64,000 nt of DNA from the NCBI RefSeq assembly GCF_030818255.1, contig NZ_JAUTAG010000001.1, positions 2,108,001-2,172,000 of the forward strand. Reading direction: 5' to 3'. The notes under the pieces are model-generated. The model saw only the letters and a list, made by a program, of their open reading frames with translations, was not told where the DNA came from and made no database searches. This document shows, piece by piece, positions 8,733-17,113 of the stretch. A program made the position numbers and the translations under genes. The first letter of the stretch is position 1. Each line of letters begins with the position of its first letter. The DNA comes from Microbacterium sp. SORGH_AS_0969 (GTDB lineage Bacteria > Actinomycetota > Actinomycetes > Actinomycetales > Microbacteriaceae).

Positions 8733-8911
8733 GAGGATGAAGTCCTTGGGTGTGTGAACCCGGGCGTCGTCACGAGGCGGGGTTCGACGGGAGGTGAGAG
8801 CCGAGAGGCCGGTGCGCGGTGTCCGGACACGCGTGATCGACGCGCGACGCAGACGACCGGTGGACGACGTCGGCGTTCAGAAGCTCGAGATCGTCGGAGC
8901 GAGGGTCGCTG
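8733..8911 (-). promoter_or_regulatory. transcribed spacer between leader peptide and winged-helix regulator
   Basis: This 179-bp stretch contains no gene. On the - strand it begins after the leader-peptide stop codon and ends with a weak AAGGAC ribosome site in front of the regulator ATG. It includes a 12-bp perfect palindrome (GTGTCCGGACAC) around 8858-8869. If the leader controls the regulator, the attenuating or ribosome-site-masking structure should be here, but I cannot define alternative stems by eye. Confidence 0.4.
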
Positions 8912-9013
8912 TTAGCGGCACATTCGACAACACATGACAACGCGGCCGGGCATCATCATGCCGGCAGTCCCGTTCGCCTCCCGGGCGGACAGAGAACGCG
9001 CATTGACAGTCAT
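8912..9013 (-). CDS. putative leaderless Cys-rich leader peptide (33 residues)
   Basis: A 33-codon frame whose peptide ends in GRVVMCCRMCR followed by TAA. Three Cys in the last seven residues resemble actinobacterial leader peptides in which ribosome stalling at Cys codons senses cysteine. The ATG at 9013 lies about seven bases after a good -10 hexamer (CATAAT, 9020-9025), so the mRNA would start at or next to the A of ATG: a leaderless transcript. It lies 179 bp upstream of the winged-helix regulator on the same strand. A longer in-frame extension to 9121 exists but runs through the promoter and is rejected. Function is inferred from composition and position. Confidence 0.6.
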   Translation of the reverse strand: MTVNARSLSAREANGTAGMMMPGRVVMCCRMCR

Positions 9014-9019
9014 GGGGGG

Positions 9020-9049
9020 ATTATGACGCAAGAAGTCCCGCGACGTCAA
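9020..9049 (-). promoter_or_regulatory. sigma70-type promoter for the leader peptide
   Basis: Read on the - strand: -35 TTGACG (9044-9049), 18-bp spacer, -10 CATAAT (9020-9025). The predicted start point falls on or beside the A of the leader-peptide ATG. Both hexamers differ from the consensus by one base, which is unusually good for such a GC-rich genome. Confidence 0.6.
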
Positions 9050-9168
9050 ATCGCCCCGGATGCCGATGCCTCGCGCATTCTGCTCAGTCGGGCGGGGCGA
9101 AGGTGAGAGCGGACCGTGCATTCTGCGCCGTCGACGCCCGTTGCTCGTGGGCGGCGTAGCCTCTCGTC

Positions 9169-9462
9169 ATGGCTGACCTGCTTTTCGCCGACGACAAGGC
9201 CGCGTCCCGTTTCACCCTGCATCGGGGCGACGATCTGGTCTCCGTTCTCGATTACCGCGACGACGGTCGCACAATCGCCCTCACCCGGGCGTTCACCATC
9301 CCGACCTTTCGCGGGCACGGCTACGCCGCCGTCATCACCGAACGGGCTGTCAATGCCATCGAGGCGAGCGGCGACCGCGAGATTCTTCCCGTCTGTTGGT
9401 ACGTGGGGGAGTGGTTCGAAGCCCACCCCGAGCGTGCCGGCATCCTGAAACAGCGCACCTGA
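9169..9462 (+). CDS. small GNAT-family N-acetyltransferase (Acetyltransf_CG type)
   Basis: Ninety-seven residues, the usual size of the minimal GCN5-like family that keeps only the acetyl-CoA-binding core. The strand VSVLDYRDDGRTIALTRAFTIP is followed by the acetyl-CoA loop FRGHGYAAVITERAV, a helix, and LPVCWYVGEWFEAHPE with a conserved Cys/Tyr region. It is monocistronic. The substrate is unknown; small acceptors or protein N-termini have been suggested for the family. Confidence 0.85.
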   Translation: MADLLFADDKAASRFTLHRGDDLVSVLDYRDDGRTIALTRAFTIPTFRGHGYAAVITERAVNAIEASGDREILPVCWYVGEWFEAHPERAGILKQRT

Positions 9463-9544
9463 CTACGCAGCGCCCCGGCGGGCGTCAACCCCTGCCCGCG
9501 TGACCCGCGATGCCGGGATGCTGGAGGCGTCGAAAGGGGAAGTC

Positions 9545-9754
9545 ATGACCGACGACCGCGACCTGCCGGAAGGTGTCATCAACGCCGACCCGCCCGGTGG
9601 GTGGGAGAGCGGCGCCGTCGCCGACGGCGAGACCGCAGAGCAGAACGAGAACGCGAAGGGGTCGTCGCGCCTGAACGACGCCGCTCCTTCGGACCCCATC
9701 GAGGGGGATGCCGCCAGCCAGGGCATCGACCCCGATATGAGCACGGAGGACTGA
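9545..9754 (+). CDS. small acidic hypothetical protein
   Basis: Sixty-nine residues, hydrophilic, rich in Asp, Glu, Gly and Ala, with no hydrophobic core and hence probably disordered. The ATG at 9545 is preceded by AAAGGGGAAGTC, a good ribosome site, which selects it over the in-frame codon at 9500. It is followed within 1 bp by a second small gene in the same direction, so the two are probably co-transcribed. No family recognised. Confidence 0.65.
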   Translation: MTDDRDLPEGVINADPPGGWESGAVADGETAEQNENAKGSSRLNDAAPSDPIEGDAASQGIDPDMSTED

Positions 9755-9755
9755 C

Positions 9756-10076
9756 ATGTCGGACGAGACCCGAGCCCCACAACCTTCCACCGGCCCCGAT
9801 GGCGGCGCGTCGCCCGCTGATTCGGTCGGCGGAGCACTGCACGACGAGGGCAAGCGCGCGGCACGCCCCGACGAGCAGTCGGAACCGATCATGGACACGC
9901 ACGAGACCGACGACGAGGCCCGCATCGCCGGAGTCGTCGTACAGACCCGTGCCGACGTCGGCGGCAAGAGCGACGAGCGCGTCGCCGAGGTGTTGCGTCA
10001 GCGCTTCGCGCAGATCGGACTCGAGCTCGGCGACGACCGCATCCGTGCCCTCGCGGCTGAGGTCAACGCCTCCTGA
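9756..10076 (+). CDS. hypothetical protein with disordered N-terminus and conserved-looking helical C-terminus
   Basis: A 106-residue protein. Residues 1-55 are polar and low-complexity (Pro, Gly, Asp, Glu). Residues 60-106 (IAGVVVQTRADVGGKSDERVAEVLRQRFAQIGLEL) form a plausible amphipathic domain. It starts 1 bp after the stop of the preceding gene and ends just before a strong terminator, which closes this two-gene unit. Function unknown. Confidence 0.7.
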   Translation: MSDETRAPQPSTGPDGGASPADSVGGALHDEGKRAARPDEQSEPIMDTHETDDEARIAGVVVQTRADVGGKSDERVAEVLRQRFAQIGLELGDDRIRALAAEVNAS

Positions 10077-10082
10077 GCCCCC

Positions 10083-10123
10083 CGACGACGCCCCGGCCGG
10101 TCCACTCGGCCGGGGCGTCGTCG
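10083..10123 (+). terminator. strong hairpin terminator after the small-gene pair
   Basis: Perfect 17-bp arms (10083-10099 and 10107-10123; CGACGACGCCCCGGCCG and its complement) with a 7-nt loop. No T-run follows, as is common in high-GC actinobacteria. It lies 6 bp after the stop of the upstream gene and 90 bp before sbcD. Confidence 0.8.
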
Positions 10124-10212
10124 CGTGCGGGCGAGGGGCCATCGGCCCCGTGATTCCGCGGTCGGGGCGTTTGCTGCGAGCCGATGTCGGAGGGTCGACG
10201 TACCGTGTCTGC

Positions 10213-11367
10213 ATGCGGATCCTGCACACCTCCGACTGGCACATCGGGCGCTCCTTCCACGGGCATTCGACTCTCGATGCGCTCTCCGGTGTGCTCGACG
10301 CCCTCGTCGCGCAGGTGGCCGAGCACGAGGTCGACCTCGTCATCGTCGCGGGCGACGTCTTCGACTCCGCCACACCCGCCGCCGCCTGCTATCCGCTGCT
10401 CTCGCGCACGCTCGGGGCGCTCGCCGATGCCGGTGCCCGCGTCGTGGTCACCAGCGGCAACCACGATTCCGCGGCTCGGCTGGGGTTCCAGTCCGCGCTC
10501 CTGCGTCCCGAGATCTCGGTCGTGACCGACCCGCTCTCGGTCGGCGTTCCGGTGACGGTGCACGACGAGCACGGTCCCGTTCACGTCTACGGCATCCCGT
10601 ATCTCGAACCGGCGATCGTGCGCCACGCGTGGGAGGGGGTCGAGCTGCGAAGCCAGGCCCAGACGATGCAGCACGCCCTCGACCTCGTGCGTGCCGATCT
10701 CGCCGAGCGGGGCGGACGATCGGTGGTCGCGGCACACTGCTTCGCCGCGGGCGTCGAATCCACGCCGGGGGTCGAGCGAGAGATCCGTCAGGGCGGGCTC
10801 GACGTCGTTCCGCTCCCCGCGTTCGACGGAGCCGACTACGTCGCCCTCGGCCACATCCACGGCCGTCAGCAGCTCTCCGATCGCGTGCGCTACGCGGGCG
10901 CGCCGCTGCACTACAGCTTCGGCGAAGCGGGGAAGCCGCGGGGGTCGTGGCTCGTCGAGCTCGACGCCGAGGGACTCTCGTCCGTGAGCTGGATCGACCT
11001 GCCCGTGCCGCGCCCGCTGGTGACCCTCCGCGGGCCGCTCGACGACCTGCTGACCGATCCCGCCTTCGACGGGCACGACGAGCACTGGGTGCGCGCCGAA
11101 TACACCGACAGCACGCCGCAGCCCGACCCGATGCGGCGGTTGCAGGCGCGGTTCCCCTGGTGCGCCACCGTGGTCCACGCGCCGGCGGCGACGCGGCCCG
11201 ACGAGGGGATCGGTTACGCCCAGCGGGTGCGCGCAGCGCGTGACGACGCCGAGGTCATCGACGCGTTCCTCGTCCACGTCCGCGAGGGCGAGGGCGCGTC
11301 CGAGGCGGAGCGTGAGCTCATCCGCGAGGTTCTCGACGCGCACGCACTGTCGGAGGCCCGGTCATGA
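10213..11367 (+). CDS. sbcD: exonuclease SbcD (Mre11-like nuclease subunit)
   Basis: The 384-residue metallophosphoesterase subunit of the SbcCD complex, which cuts hairpins and processes double-strand ends. Mn-binding motifs are in order: HTSDWHIG at the N-terminus, AGDVFDSATP, SGNHDS, and AAHCF with GHIHGRQ. The ATG at 10213 begins directly at the conserved MRILHTSDWH; the long upstream open frame from 9601 is a shadow of the preceding genes. Its stop overlaps the sbcC start by 4 bp (ATGA), indicating coupled translation of the two subunits. Confidence 0.96.
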   Translation: MRILHTSDWHIGRSFHGHSTLDALSGVLDALVAQVAEHEVDLVIVAGDVFDSATPAAACYPLLSRTLGALADAGARVVVTSGNHDSAARLGFQSALLRPEISVVTDPLSVGVPVTVHDEHGPVHVYGIPYLEPAIVRHAWEGVELRSQAQTMQHALDLVRADLAERGGRSVVAAHCFAAGVESTPGVEREIRQGGLDVVPLPAFDGADYVALGHIHGRQQLSDRVRYAGAPLHYSFGEAGKPRGSWLVELDAEGLSSVSWIDLPVPRPLVTLRGPLDDLLTDPAFDGHDEHWVRAEYTDSTPQPDPMRRLQARFPWCATVVHAPAATRPDEGIGYAQRVRAARDDAEVIDAFLVHVREGEGASEAERELIREVLDAHALSEARS

Positions 11368-14300
11368 AGCTTCACCGCCTCGAGCTCGAGGGGTTCGGTC
11401 CCTTCCTCGACACGCAGGTCGTCGATTTCGACGCGTTCGCCGACGACGGCATCTTCCTCATCACCGGGCGCACCGGCGCCGGGAAGTCGAGTGTGCTCGA
11501 CGGTGTCTGTTACGCGCTGTACGGCGGTGTACCGCGCTACGACGGCGCCGAGCGCCGCTTGCGCAGCGACCATTGCACGCCCGACGACCCCACCCGGGTG
11601 ACGCTGGAGTTCAGCGCCGAGGGCGAGCGCTGGCGGGTGACGCGGTCGCCGGAGTTCGAGCGGCCCAAGCGTCGGGGCGGCGGCACGACGAAAGAGCCGC
11701 ACCGCGCACTGCTCGAGGTGCGCACCACCGAGGGCTGGGAGGGGGTCGCCGCGCGTCCCGTCGACGTCGGCACCCGGCTCGACGAGATCCTCGGCCTCAG
11801 CCAGCAGCAGTTCCTGCAGGTGATCCTCCTGGCGCAGAACCGCTTCGCGCGGTTCCTCCTCGCCAAGAACGACGAACGGCTCAGCCTGCTGCGCACCCTC
11901 TTCGGGACGCGGTCCTTCGAGGACTACGCCGCGCAGCTCGATGAGAAGCGCAAGCGCGCGCAAGAGCGCCTCGCCGCCGAGGGCGTCGAAGTCTCTACTC
12001 TGCTCGACGAGGCGGAGCGCCTCGCGGCTGAGCTCGACGCCGATCTCGAGACCGATGTCGCGGCGTCGGATGGGGCCGCGGCGACGGAACCCGTCGCGAG
12101 CGAGACAGCGAGCGAGGACGCGACCGTGATCGGTGACGCCGCGGCCCAGCCGCCTCCGGCGCCACGATCGGTCGGCGAACGTTTGGCGCACGTCGTGCGT
12201 GCCGTCGAGCGAGCCGAGTACCGTGTCGACACGCGAGAGCGCGAGCGCGGTGCCGCCGACGAGGTGCTCGACGGCGCCCTCGCGGCGGAGCGCGAGGCGC
12301 GCACCCTGCGCGACCGGCAGCTCGACCGGCTGCGCGTCCGCGAGCAGCTCGCGACTCTCGAAGCCGAGGCAGAGCGCGTCGCCGCGGCTCGTGCGGAAGC
12401 GGCGGCTGCGGGCGAGGCCGAAGCGCTGCGCGCAGCCATCGATGCCGACAAGCGGACAGCGGCCGATCTCGCGGCGTCGGAAGACCGTCTCGCGACGGCG
12501 GTCGGTCGGGTGGAGGCCGCCGGTGAAGACCCGACCGACGACCTCGACGCCCTGAGGCGTCGCGACGACGAGCTGACGGGCTTGCTGGCTCGGGGTGAGG
12601 CGGCTCTGGCGGCCGAGTCCGCCCTGGCCGAGGCCGACGCCGACGGGGCCCGCGCGGCGAGTCGCATCTCGGGCCTCGAGGCCGAGCGTGACACGTTGGC
12701 GGAGGGACGCGCAGATGTTCCCGGGCTTCTGAAGACACTCGACGAGCGGCTCGCGGAACTGGCGGGAGCGACGGCGCAGCGAGAGGCCGCGGCGTCGCGA
12801 TGCGCCGAGACGCGGTCTCGGCTCGACGCGGCCCGAGAAGCCGAGCGACTGCTCGCTCATCGGGAGCAGGCCGACACGGCCGCCTTGGTGCGCGGGGAAG
12901 ACATGCGCAATGCGACGGATGCGTGGACCGCGCTGCTCCGTCGTCGTCTCGCCGGAGCAGCGGCCGAGCTCGCTCACGAGCTCGTCGACGGGGAGCCGTG
13001 CGCGGTGTGTGGATCGCGCGAGCATCCGAACCCGGCGACCGGCGACGACGCTCCGGTCACCGACGAGCAGCTGGCCGCCGCAGAGGTGCGCAAGAACACC
13101 GCGATCGAGCAAGACCGTCTCGCGTCCGACGCGGCCCGGATCGCCCGAGACGACTATGCCCTCGCAGCGGCGCGCGCCGGCGGCGAGAGCGTCGAGGCAC
13201 TCTCCTCTCGCCTCGAGGAAGCGGAGCAGGCGCTCAGCGCGGCACGCGACGACGAAGCCGAGTACGCGCGGGTACAGACCGAGCGCACCCGGGCGGCCGA
13301 TCTCGATGCGGCGATCGCCGCCCGCCTCGAGACGCTCACCGTCGACCTCGCGAACGCTCGTCAAGAAGCTGCTCTGGCGATGCAAAGAGCCGACTCGCTC
13401 CGCGACGACGTCGAGGCCGCGCGCGGCGCGTTCCCCACGGTCGTGGCGCGTCAGGCCGACCTGACCGCTCGCCGCACCGCCGTGCGAGCGCTGACGACCG
13501 TCCGCGCCGAGGTCGCCACCGCGGCAGCGGCCCATCGGGAGGCCGCCGAGGCTCTGCGCCGCCTCGTGGCCGAGAGTCCGTTCGACACCGTCGACGCCGT
13601 CATGGCCGCCCTGCGTCCGGCTCCCGAACGGCGCCGACTCGACGAGACGATCGCGGCCCACGATGCCGCCGTCGCGTCGGCCCGCCAGCGTCTGCTCGAT
13701 CTGGAGATGCTCCTCGTCGACGCCGCTGATGGGCCCGTCGACATCACCCCGCTCAGCGCGGCGGTCGCCGCAGCTCGAGAGAACGTCCAGCGGTCCGCCG
13801 CTGCACACGCCTCGGCTCTGGCACTCGCCGACCGTCTGCGCGGCCTCGCCCACCGCGCCGACGCGGGGCACGCGGCGGTCGCGACGCTGGCCGACGAACA
13901 CGCTGTCGTCGCGCGCCTCGCCGACACCCTGGCGGGTCGCGCGCCCAACACCCGGCGGATGACGCTCGAGACGTTCGTGCTCGCCGCCGAGCTCGAAGAA
14001 ATAGTGGTGGCCGCGAACCTCCGCCTCGAGCAGATGTCGTCCGGGCGCTACCGCCTTCAGCACACCGACGCGCTCGCGGCTCGAGGAGCTGCCAGCGGTC
14101 TCGGTCTCGAGGTGATGGACGCCTTCACCGGCCAGTGCCGACCCCCGCAGTCGCTCTCCGGGGGAGAGACGTTCCTCACGTCGCTCTCCCTGGCCCTCGG
14201 CCTCGCCGAGGTCGTGACGGCGCGAGCGGGCGGCATCCGCCTCGACACCCTGTTCATCGACGAGGGATTCGGATCCCTCGACGACGAGACCCTCGACCTC

Positions 14301-14462
14301 GCGATGCGCACCCTCGACGAGCTCCGGCAGGGCGGGCGGACGGTCGGCGTCATCAGTCACGTGGCGTCGATGAAAGACCAACTGCCGGCGCAGCTGCGCG
14401 TCGTCGCCACACCGAGGGGGCCGAGCGTGATCACGCAGGATTCCGCGCTGCAGATCGCGTGA
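11364..14462 (+). CDS. sbcC: SbcC ATPase (Rad50-like subunit of SbcCD)
   Basis: A 1032-residue SMC-like ATPase. The N-terminal lobe has LEGFGPFLD and Walker A TGRTGAGKSS; long Ala/Glu/Arg coiled-coil arms follow, with the zinc hook CAVCGSREHP near residue 546 at the apex. The C-terminal lobe has signature LSGGETFLTSLSLALGLAE and Walker B LDTLFIDEGFGSLD. All functional elements are intact. It forms an operon with sbcD. The complex would act against palindromic DNA, of note because the window contains several long palindromes. Confidence 0.96.
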   Translation: MKLHRLELEGFGPFLDTQVVDFDAFADDGIFLITGRTGAGKSSVLDGVCYALYGGVPRYDGAERRLRSDHCTPDDPTRVTLEFSAEGERWRVTRSPEFERPKRRGGGTTKEPHRALLEVRTTEGWEGVAARPVDVGTRLDEILGLSQQQFLQVILLAQNRFARFLLAKNDERLSLLRTLFGTRSFEDYAAQLDEKRKRAQERLAAEGVEVSTLLDEAERLAAELDADLETDVAASDGAAATEPVASETASEDATVIGDAAAQPPPAPRSVGERLAHVVRAVERAEYRVDTRERERGAADEVLDGALAAEREARTLRDRQLDRLRVREQLATLEAEAERVAAARAEAAAAGEAEALRAAIDADKRTAADLAASEDRLATAVGRVEAAGEDPTDDLDALRRRDDELTGLLARGEAALAAESALAEADADGARAASRISGLEAERDTLAEGRADVPGLLKTLDERLAELAGATAQREAAASRCAETRSRLDAAREAERLLAHREQADTAALVRGEDMRNATDAWTALLRRRLAGAAAELAHELVDGEPCAVCGSREHPNPATGDDAPVTDEQLAAAEVRKNTAIEQDRLASDAARIARDDYALAAARAGGESVEALSSRLEEAEQALSAARDDEAEYARVQTERTRAADLDAAIAARLETLTVDLANARQEAALAMQRADSLRDDVEAARGAFPTVVARQADLTARRTAVRALTTVRAEVATAAAAHREAAEALRRLVAESPFDTVDAVMAALRPAPERRRLDETIAAHDAAVASARQRLLDLEMLLVDAADGPVDITPLSAAVAAARENVQRSAAAHASALALADRLRGLAHRADAGHAAVATLADEHAVVARLADTLAGRAPNTRRMTLETFVLAAELEEIVVAANLRLEQMSSGRYRLQHTDALAARGAASGLGLEVMDAFTGQCRPPQSLSGGETFLTSLSLALGLAEVVTARAGGIRLDTLFIDEGFGSLDDETLDLAMRTLDELRQGGRTVGVISHVASMKDQLPAQLRVVATPRGPSVITQDSALQIA

Positions 14463-14497
14463 GAGCGTCGCCCTCGTCGTCCGCCTAGGCTGGAGAC

Positions 14498-14680
14498 ATG
14501 CGTAAGAGCACCCTGTGGACCGTCCTCGGTGTCGTCGCTGCCGTCATCATCGCGTGGATCATCGTGAACGTCGTGTTCTCGCTCATCACCTTCGTGTTCC
14601 GCGTCGTCGCTGTCGCGGTGGTGGCCGTCATCGTCTTCTTCGTCCTGCGCGCTGTGTTCGCTCGCCGCGACGTCGACTGA
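14498..14680 (+). CDS. small membrane protein, 60 residues
   Basis: Nearly the whole protein is hydrophobic: two adjoining transmembrane helices (VLGVVAAVIIAWIIVNVVFS and FRVVAVAVVAVIVFFVLRAVF) with a basic N-terminus and a short ARRDVD tail. ATG 14498 is preceded by GGAGAC. It lies 35 bp after sbcC in the same direction. Function unknown. Confidence 0.7.
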   Translation: MRKSTLWTVLGVVAAVIIAWIIVNVVFSLITFVFRVVAVAVVAVIVFFVLRAVFARRDVD

Positions 14681-14864
14681 CGCCGGCACACCGAGCTCCT
14701 CCATCTCCGATCGAGGTCGCCCGCGGCGCAGCACCGCTCGCCGTGGGTCTCCCTCGATGCACGCCGGCGACGCAGCCCGCCCGCGTCGTGATCCCGGTCT
14801 CCGCGCGGCTCGCCTCGCGCAAGCCCACCCGCGGTGTCCGACGTCAGGAGTAGCGTCGGCCTCG

Positions 14865-16362
14865 ATGCCTGATCACGCACCCTCGTCGAACGCCGCTCAT
14901 CCCCCCACACGCGACATCGTGCTGTCTCCGAAGCACCGGTGGCGCGCCTACTGGGTCGCGGTCTCGGTCGCCGCGCTCACCATCCTCGACCTCACGAAGG
15001 TCAACGTCGCTCTCCCGTCCATCGAGTCCGCCTTGAACGCGGGACCCACCGAGCTGCAGCTCGTCGTGTCGGGTTACATCCTCACGTTCGGCCTCGTGCT
15101 CGTGCCGGCGGGGCGTCTGGGTGATCTGCGCTCCCGGCGCGTGCTGTTCCTCGTCGGGCTGTCGCTCTTCCTCGTCACGAGCCTCGTCTGCGCGCTCGCC
15201 CCCAACACCACCGTGCTGCTCGTGGCACGCCTCCTGCAGGGCGTGGCGGCCGGCATCCAGATGCCCCAGGTGCTGGGTCTCGTGCAGCAGCTCTTTCAGG
15301 GCAAGGAGCGCGGTCGGGCGTTCGGGCTCTTCGGTGCGACCGTGGGCATCGCCACCGCGTTCGGGCCCACCCTCGGAGGGCTGCTGATCGCTCTCGGCGG
15401 CGATACCGACGGATGGCGATTGATCTTCTGGATCAACATCCCCCTTGTCGCGATCGTCATCGTTCTTGCCGCGTGGCTCCTGCCGAACACCCGGACCAAG
15501 TCGCGCCGTCGGCTCGACCTCGACCCCGTGGGCGTGCTTCTCTTCGCGCTCACGATCCTCGCGCTGATGTGGCCCTTCCTGTTCACCACGGGCTCGCCCG
15601 ACGACGATCCCCGCCGGTGGTGGTTCCTCGTGGCATCCGTCGTCTTCGCCGCGATCTTCGTGTTCTGGGAGCGCCGCTACGCCGACCTCGGACGCACGCC
15701 GCTCATGCCGTTCTCGATCTTCTCGCTGTCGTCGTACCGCAACGGCGTGCTCATCTCGACCGCGTACTTCTCGGCCATTCCGGCGATGTTCCTGCTGGGC
15801 ACGCTCTTCCTGCAGGGCGGGCTCGGACTCGAACCCGTGTTCGCCGGCATGGTCACGATCGGCTTTGCCGTCGCGTCGGCGTGGAGCTCGTGGATCGGCG
15901 GCAACCTCGTCACGCGCCTCGGCCGCCCGCTCGTCGTCTGGGGGATCGTCGGCATGGTCGCCACCGCCGGTGGTCTCGTCCTGGTTGCGCTGTTCACCCC
16001 CGCCCGAGTGGACCCCGTGGGCGATGGCGGGAGTCATGGTGGTCGGCGGCTTTGCGGGCGGTCTCGTGATCTCGCCCAACCAGACGCTCATGCTGGCCGA
16101 CATCCCGGTGTCGAGCGGCGGGGTGGCGGGGTCGGTCGGGCAGCTCGGCCAGCGCATCGGCACGGCGGTGGGCACGGCCATCGCCCTCGCGCTCTTCTAC
16201 GCCACGATCTACCGCGAGCAGGCCGATGTCGACACCGTCGTGGTGTACCACGACGCCTACGCGTCGGGCATGATCACCGTCGGGATCTTCCTCGCGCTCG
16301 CCCTCCTCGTGGGCGTCGCTGACCTCGCGGGTCGGGCGCGCTCGGGCTCTCAGACCCCGTAG
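14865..16362 (+). pseudogene. MFS drug/solute transporter of the 14-helix (DHA2-like) type, frameshifted
   Basis: The first about 380 residues read in one frame (AVSVAALTILDLTKVNVALPSIE, then GRLGDLRSRRVLF and LLQGVAAGIQMPQVLGLVQQLF, typical of EmrB/QacA-type permeases). The last about 115 residues (VMVVGGFAGGLVISPNQTLM to the end) read in another. The switch point is a run of five C at 15997-16001; removing one C restores a continuous LFTPPEWTPWAMAGVM. The protein would then be about 498 residues, normal for the family. Either the gene is newly inactivated or the consensus has one extra C. Its end overlaps the convergent nucleosidase gene by 13 bp. Confidence 0.8.
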
Positions 16363-16907
16363 CGCTCGCGGAACTCCGCGCGCAGCTCGTGGCTGCACCG
16401 CTCAACGACGACGTCCCACAGTTCGGTCGCTCCGTCCTGCGCGCGGTCGGAGACGGCGCGCAGGATGCTGATCGGCACGTCGAACTGCTGGGCGACCCAG
16501 ATGAGCGCGTACGTCTCCATGTCGACGAGACCGGCGCCGAGGCCTCGGATCAGCCGAACCGCGTCGGGGTCGTCGACGAAGTGGTCGCCGGTGGCGATGA
16601 TCCGCCCCTCGTGGCCGGTGTCGACCCGGGTCGGCAGCGACACGTGCTCGCCGAACGTGCCGTCGAGCCCCTTCACGTCGTGCTGGATCGCCGCGGCGAT
16701 GTCGTAGATTCCGCCCTCGATCTCGTCGTCGATCGCCCCGGCGGTGCCGACGACGACGATCTCGTCGTACTCGCCCTCGCAAAGCGCGCGCGTGAGCGCG
16801 TAGGCCGCGGGGATCTTCCCGACGCCGGTCAGCAGACGCCGGAAACCGGGGATGTCGTCCTCGAAGGCGACGAGTTCGGACGCGTGGGCGGCGACGAGAA
16901 GCTTCAC
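16350..16907 (-). CDS. nucleoside phosphorylase / MTA-SAH nucleosidase-like protein
   Basis: About 185 residues of the PNP/UDP superfamily fold: TGVGKIPAAYALTRAL, VVVGTAGAIDD, RIIATGDHFVDDP and the ribose-binding VDMETYALIWVAQ with the conserved Met-Glu pair, then ILRAVSDRAQD with the base-binding Ser-Asp. It should cleave a nucleoside to base plus (phospho)ribose; which nucleoside cannot be told. GTG 16907 gives the family-like opening VKLLVAAHASEL; GTG 16940 is an in-frame alternative 11 codons upstream, and neither has a well-spaced ribosome site. Confidence 0.8.
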   Translation of the reverse strand: MKLLVAAHASELVAFEDDIPGFRRLLTGVGKIPAAYALTRALCEGEYDEIVVVGTAGAIDDEIEGGIYDIAAAIQHDVKGLDGTFGEHVSLPTRVDTGHEGRIIATGDHFVDDPDAVRLIRGLGAGLVDMETYALIWVAQQFDVPISILRAVSDRAQDGATELWDVVVERCSHELRAEFRERYGV

Positions 16908-17076
16908 CCTCTCATTGTCCCCGATGGTGCGGGCCCGCACGTCCCGGGCGCTCGGGCACGGAACGCCTCGGGGCGAGCGGAGGGCGTGGGATGAGCGGAG
17001 GATCGAGCCTCGGCATCCGCCCTCCCTCGGCCCCTGCTCCTCCGCTCGTCACAAAACGCGCGGCGCTGAGTGAGCG

Positions 17077-17107
17077 CCGTGGCCCCGAGCGCGACTCGGG
17101 GCCACGG
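17077..17107 (-). terminator. hairpin terminator for the aldo/keto reductase gene
   Basis: Perfect 13-bp arms (17077-17089 and 17095-17107; CCGTGGCCCCGAG and its complement) around a 5-nt loop, ending 6 bp past the stop codon of the - strand reductase. There is no T-run. Confidence 0.7.
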
Positions 17108-17113
17108 GACGAG

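Noticed and set aside
9601..10212. N-terminal extension of SbcD
   Set aside because: The frame is open upstream but crosses two small genes and a strong terminator; the conserved protein begins at 10213.
11214..14381. 1055-residue open frame on the - strand
   Set aside because: It lies wholly antisense to sbcC, which has every Rad50 motif; such long antisense frames are a by-product of very high GC at third positions.
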